From an uncultured Gammaproteobacteria bacterium (GTDB taxonomy: Bacteria; Pseudomonadota; Gammaproteobacteria; Halothiobacillales; Halothiobacillaceae): 6,466 bases of DNA. Positions 4,694 through 6,466 of this stretch are shown here, piece after piece. Both the position numbers and the translations under genes were made by a program. Where the stretch lies: contig CALKWL010000044.1 in the NCBI GenBank assembly GCA_938004235.1, positions 1-6,466 of the forward strand, given 5' to 3'. How positions within the stretch are numbered: position 1 is the first letter of the stretch; every line of letters begins with the position of its first letter. The notes beneath the pieces are model-generated. The model did no database searches and was not told the origin of the DNA. It saw only the letters and a list, made by a program, of their open reading frames with translations.

Positions 4694-6421
4694 TCAGGGA
4701 ATGAGTTTATTGAGCCAATCCACGAGCGACTCCTCGTTGCTGCCCGCATCCGCACCTGCCCCACTCCCTCCTTGCGGCTCAAGAAAGCCGTCAGGCACAA
4801 GCTCCCCGCAACCGCTCCACTCCATGGGTGCACTGCCTTCAATATACGGCAAATCCACCGCGCCGGGGCAAGCCGCCGTGGCGCGCCGCCCGGTGCTCAA
4901 ATCTGTGGTCACCCATTCGATCCCAGGCGGCGCTTCGAGCGGACGCGGCTGTTGCGGCAAAGCGCGCATCACCTGGGTAAAGATTGGCAAGGCGCCGCTG
5001 CCGCCGGTCAGTTTGGCGGGCTGATTGTCATCACGTCCCACCCACACCACCATCAGCCTGTCGGCGGAAAAGCCCGCGAACCAGCTATCGCGCATATCAT
5101 TGGTCGTGCCGGTTTTACCCGCCAGACGCAGCGCGGGCAAGGCACGTCCTAGCGCCGCCGCCGTACCTTCACGCACCGTGGCCTGCATGGCATGGGTCAG
5201 TAAAAACACCGGCTGCGGTTGCGCATCCTGGCGCACGGTCAACACATAGCGCGCCAAGGGTTTGCCATCGGCATCCAGGACGGCGCGAATCGCACGTAAA
5301 GGCGTGCGGAAACCGCCTGCCGCCAGGGTTTGCATCATCTGGGTCACCTCAAGCGGCGCCATATCCAGCGCGCCCAGCAGCATGGCTGGCGTCGGCTTGT
5401 CCGGCGCATGTCCACCCAGCCGCTCGACAGTCGCCGCAACCTCCTGCACCCCCAGATCCATACCCACACGCACTGCGGGCAGGTTGAGCGAATTCGCCAG
5501 CGCCTTGTACAACGGCACATCGCCACGGAAGCGGTGGTCGTAATTTTGCGGCGACCATGGCGGGCTGCCTGGCTGCTCAAGGGTCAGCGGCTCATCAGCA
5601 ATCAGAGTACTCAAGGTGTATTGCGCCGGTTTTTCCAGCGCGGCGAGATAAATCGCCGGTTTAATCAGCGAGCCTATCGGACGGCGCGCATCCAGCGCAC
5701 GATTGAAACCGGCAAAACGCGCATTGCGATCCCCCACAATGGCCAGAATCTCACCCGAGACCGGCTCGGTGACCACGGCGGCGGCTTGCAGGCTATCCAC
5801 GGGCAATTTGCGTGATTTTTCAAGCACAGGCAGCTGTTCCGCGACAGCTTTCTCCACCTGCATCTGCGCTTCGGGATCCAACGTGGTGTAAATTTTCAGC
5901 CCCAGGGTGCTTAAGGCTTTTTCGTCGTATTCACGCCGAAGCTGTTGACTGACAAGCTGCAAAAAGGCCGGATACAAGCCTTGTCCCGCGTTGCCTTGCT
6001 CGGTGACGCCCAGCGGGCGCGCACGCCACAGCTCAAGCTGCTCCGGCTTAAGCAAGCCTTGCTGCGCCATGACCCCCAGCACCACATTGCGCCTCTCCAG
6101 CGTGCGTTGCGGACTGCGGCGCGGATTGTAGTAGCTCGCCCCCTTGACCATACCGACCAGGGTTGCCGCCTGTTCCGGCGTCAGCTCGGCAATCGGGCGG
6201 CCAAAATAGAATTCGCTGGCCAAGCCGAACCCATGAATCGCCCGGCTGCCGTCTTGGCCAAGCCAGACCTCATTCAAGTACGCTTCAAGAATCTCTTCCT
6301 TGCTGTAATGCCATTCAAGCAGCAGCGCCATAATCAGCTCATTGAGCTTGCGCACATAGGTGCGTTCGTGGCTCAGAAAAAAATTCTTGGCAAGCTGCTG
6401 GGTAATCGTGCTGCCGCCCTG
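4694..6421 (-). CDS. mrcB: Penicillin-binding protein 1b, bifunctional glycosyltransferase/transpeptidase, N-terminus missing
   Basis: Class A PBPs polymerise lipid II into glycan strands and cross-link them in the periplasm. The frame is open from 6421 to the TGA at 4694, giving 575 residues counted from the truncated end. The glycosyltransferase (GT51) part keeps GGSTITQQ (2-9), RKLNE (24-28) and ILEAYLNEV (44-52). The transpeptidase domain has the catalytic SLIK (251-254), SLN (311-313) and KTGT (436-439), all intact. Spacing from the RKxxE glutamate to the active serine (223 residues) is close to that of E. coli PBP1b (220). About 260 N-terminal residues are missing: the cytoplasmic tail, membrane anchor, any UB2H-type domain and the first GT51 motif with the catalytic glutamate. 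The cause is adapter sequence starting at 6422, not a mutation. An in-frame GTG at 6355 is internal and encodes Val, so it should not be taken as the start. The LpoP-like gene follows directly. Confidence 0.95.
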   Translation of the reverse strand, partial: QGGSTITQQLAKNFFLSHERTYVRKLNELIMALLLEWHYSKEEILEAYLNEVWLGQDGSRAIHGFGLASEFYFGRPIAELTPEQAATLVGMVKGASYYNPRRSPQRTLERRNVVLGVMAQQGLLKPEQLELWRARPLGVTEQGNAGQGLYPAFLQLVSQQLRREYDEKALSTLGLKIYTTLDPEAQMQVEKAVAEQLPVLEKSRKLPVDSLQAAAVVTEPVSGEILAIVGDRNARFAGFNRALDARRPIGSLIKPAIYLAALEKPAQYTLSTLIADEPLTLEQPGSPPWSPQNYDHRFRGDVPLYKALANSLNLPAVRVGMDLGVQEVAATVERLGGHAPDKPTPAMLLGALDMAPLEVTQMMQTLAAGGFRTPLRAIRAVLDADGKPLARYVLTVRQDAQPQPVFLLTHAMQATVREGTAAALGRALPALRLAGKTGTTNDMRDSWFAGFSADRLMVVWVGRDDNQPAKLTGGSGALPIFTQVMRALPQQPRPLEAPPGIEWVTTDLSTGRRATAACPGAVDLPYIEGSAPMEWSGCGELVPDGFLEPQGGSGAGADAGSNEESLVDWLNKLIP

Positions 6422-6466
6422 AGATCGGAAGAGCGTCGTGTAGGGAAAGAGTGTAGATCTCGGTGG
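6422..6466. other. Illumina TruSeq adapter read-through (artefact)
   Basis: From 6422 the sequence begins AGATCGGAAGAGCGTCGTGT and continues to the window end as the reverse complement of the TruSeq universal adapter, as I remember it, with no mismatch over 45 bases. It interrupts the PBP1b reading frame in the middle of the glycosyltransferase domain. It is untrimmed library adapter and not genomic DNA. Confidence 0.97.

Noticed and set aside
4639..5891. Short frames overlapping the PBP1b gene on both strands
   Set aside because: They conflict with the intact transpeptidase domain and show no known motifs.
6355..6355. GTG 6355 as the start of the PBP1b gene
   Set aside because: Conserved GT51 sequence continues in frame upstream to 6421, so this codon is an internal valine.
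1..6466. CRISPR array, toxin-antitoxin pair or other defence system
   Set aside because: No regularly spaced repeats with unique spacers were seen. The only short-period repeats are those at the integrase junction and the 11-residue protein repeat, and no defence gene family was recognised.

Overview
The window reads as chromosomal DNA of a moderately GC-rich gammaproteobacterium. The best support is the neighbourhood of a class A penicillin-binding protein of the PBP1b type, an LpoP-like TPR lipoprotein and a YoaA-type iron-sulfur helicase, together with a Dps whose ferroxidase motif is the H/H/E/D/E version common in proteobacteria. No species can be named from the sequence alone. All five protein genes lie on the minus strand; the only plus-strand gene is a tRNA 3' fragment.

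Left part (1-970): the right-hand end of an integrated mobile element. A P4-type tyrosine integrase, cut off by the left edge of the window, starts at 748 and is transcribed away from the junction. Between it and the junction lie a perfect 12-bp tandem repeat and five near-identical motifs in two groups with 10-bp spacing, which look like integrase arm-binding sites. The junction is the 3' part of a tRNA gene, most likely tRNA-Pro(GGG). It runs from the anticodon loop to the encoded CCA and is followed by a strong intrinsic terminator. The 5' half of the tRNA is not present next to it, so this is an attR-like boundary: element to the left, host chromosome to the right.

Middle part (971-1946): host DNA with dps, which encodes a ferritin-like DNA-binding iron-storage protein, convergent with the tRNA terminator. 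Upstream of dps lie two back-to-back perfect 12-bp hairpins, then about 230 bp with further hairpins and no convincing gene.

Right part (1947-6421): three genes read in the order mrcB (PBP1b, missing its N-terminus), an LpoP-like lipoprotein gene, then yoaA. The first two are a likely peptidoglycan synthase and its outer-membrane activator. The third is an XPD-family DNA repair helicase that starts 9 bp after the lipoprotein stop codon and is probably co-transcribed with it.

The last 45 bases (6422-6466) are not biological. They match the Illumina TruSeq adapter read-through sequence, so the contig ends in untrimmed adapter and genomic sequence stops at about 6421. I saw no clearly new biological system. 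The points most worth a second look are the integration junction with its phased repeats, the double hairpin ahead of dps, and the lipoprotein's 11-residue repeats.
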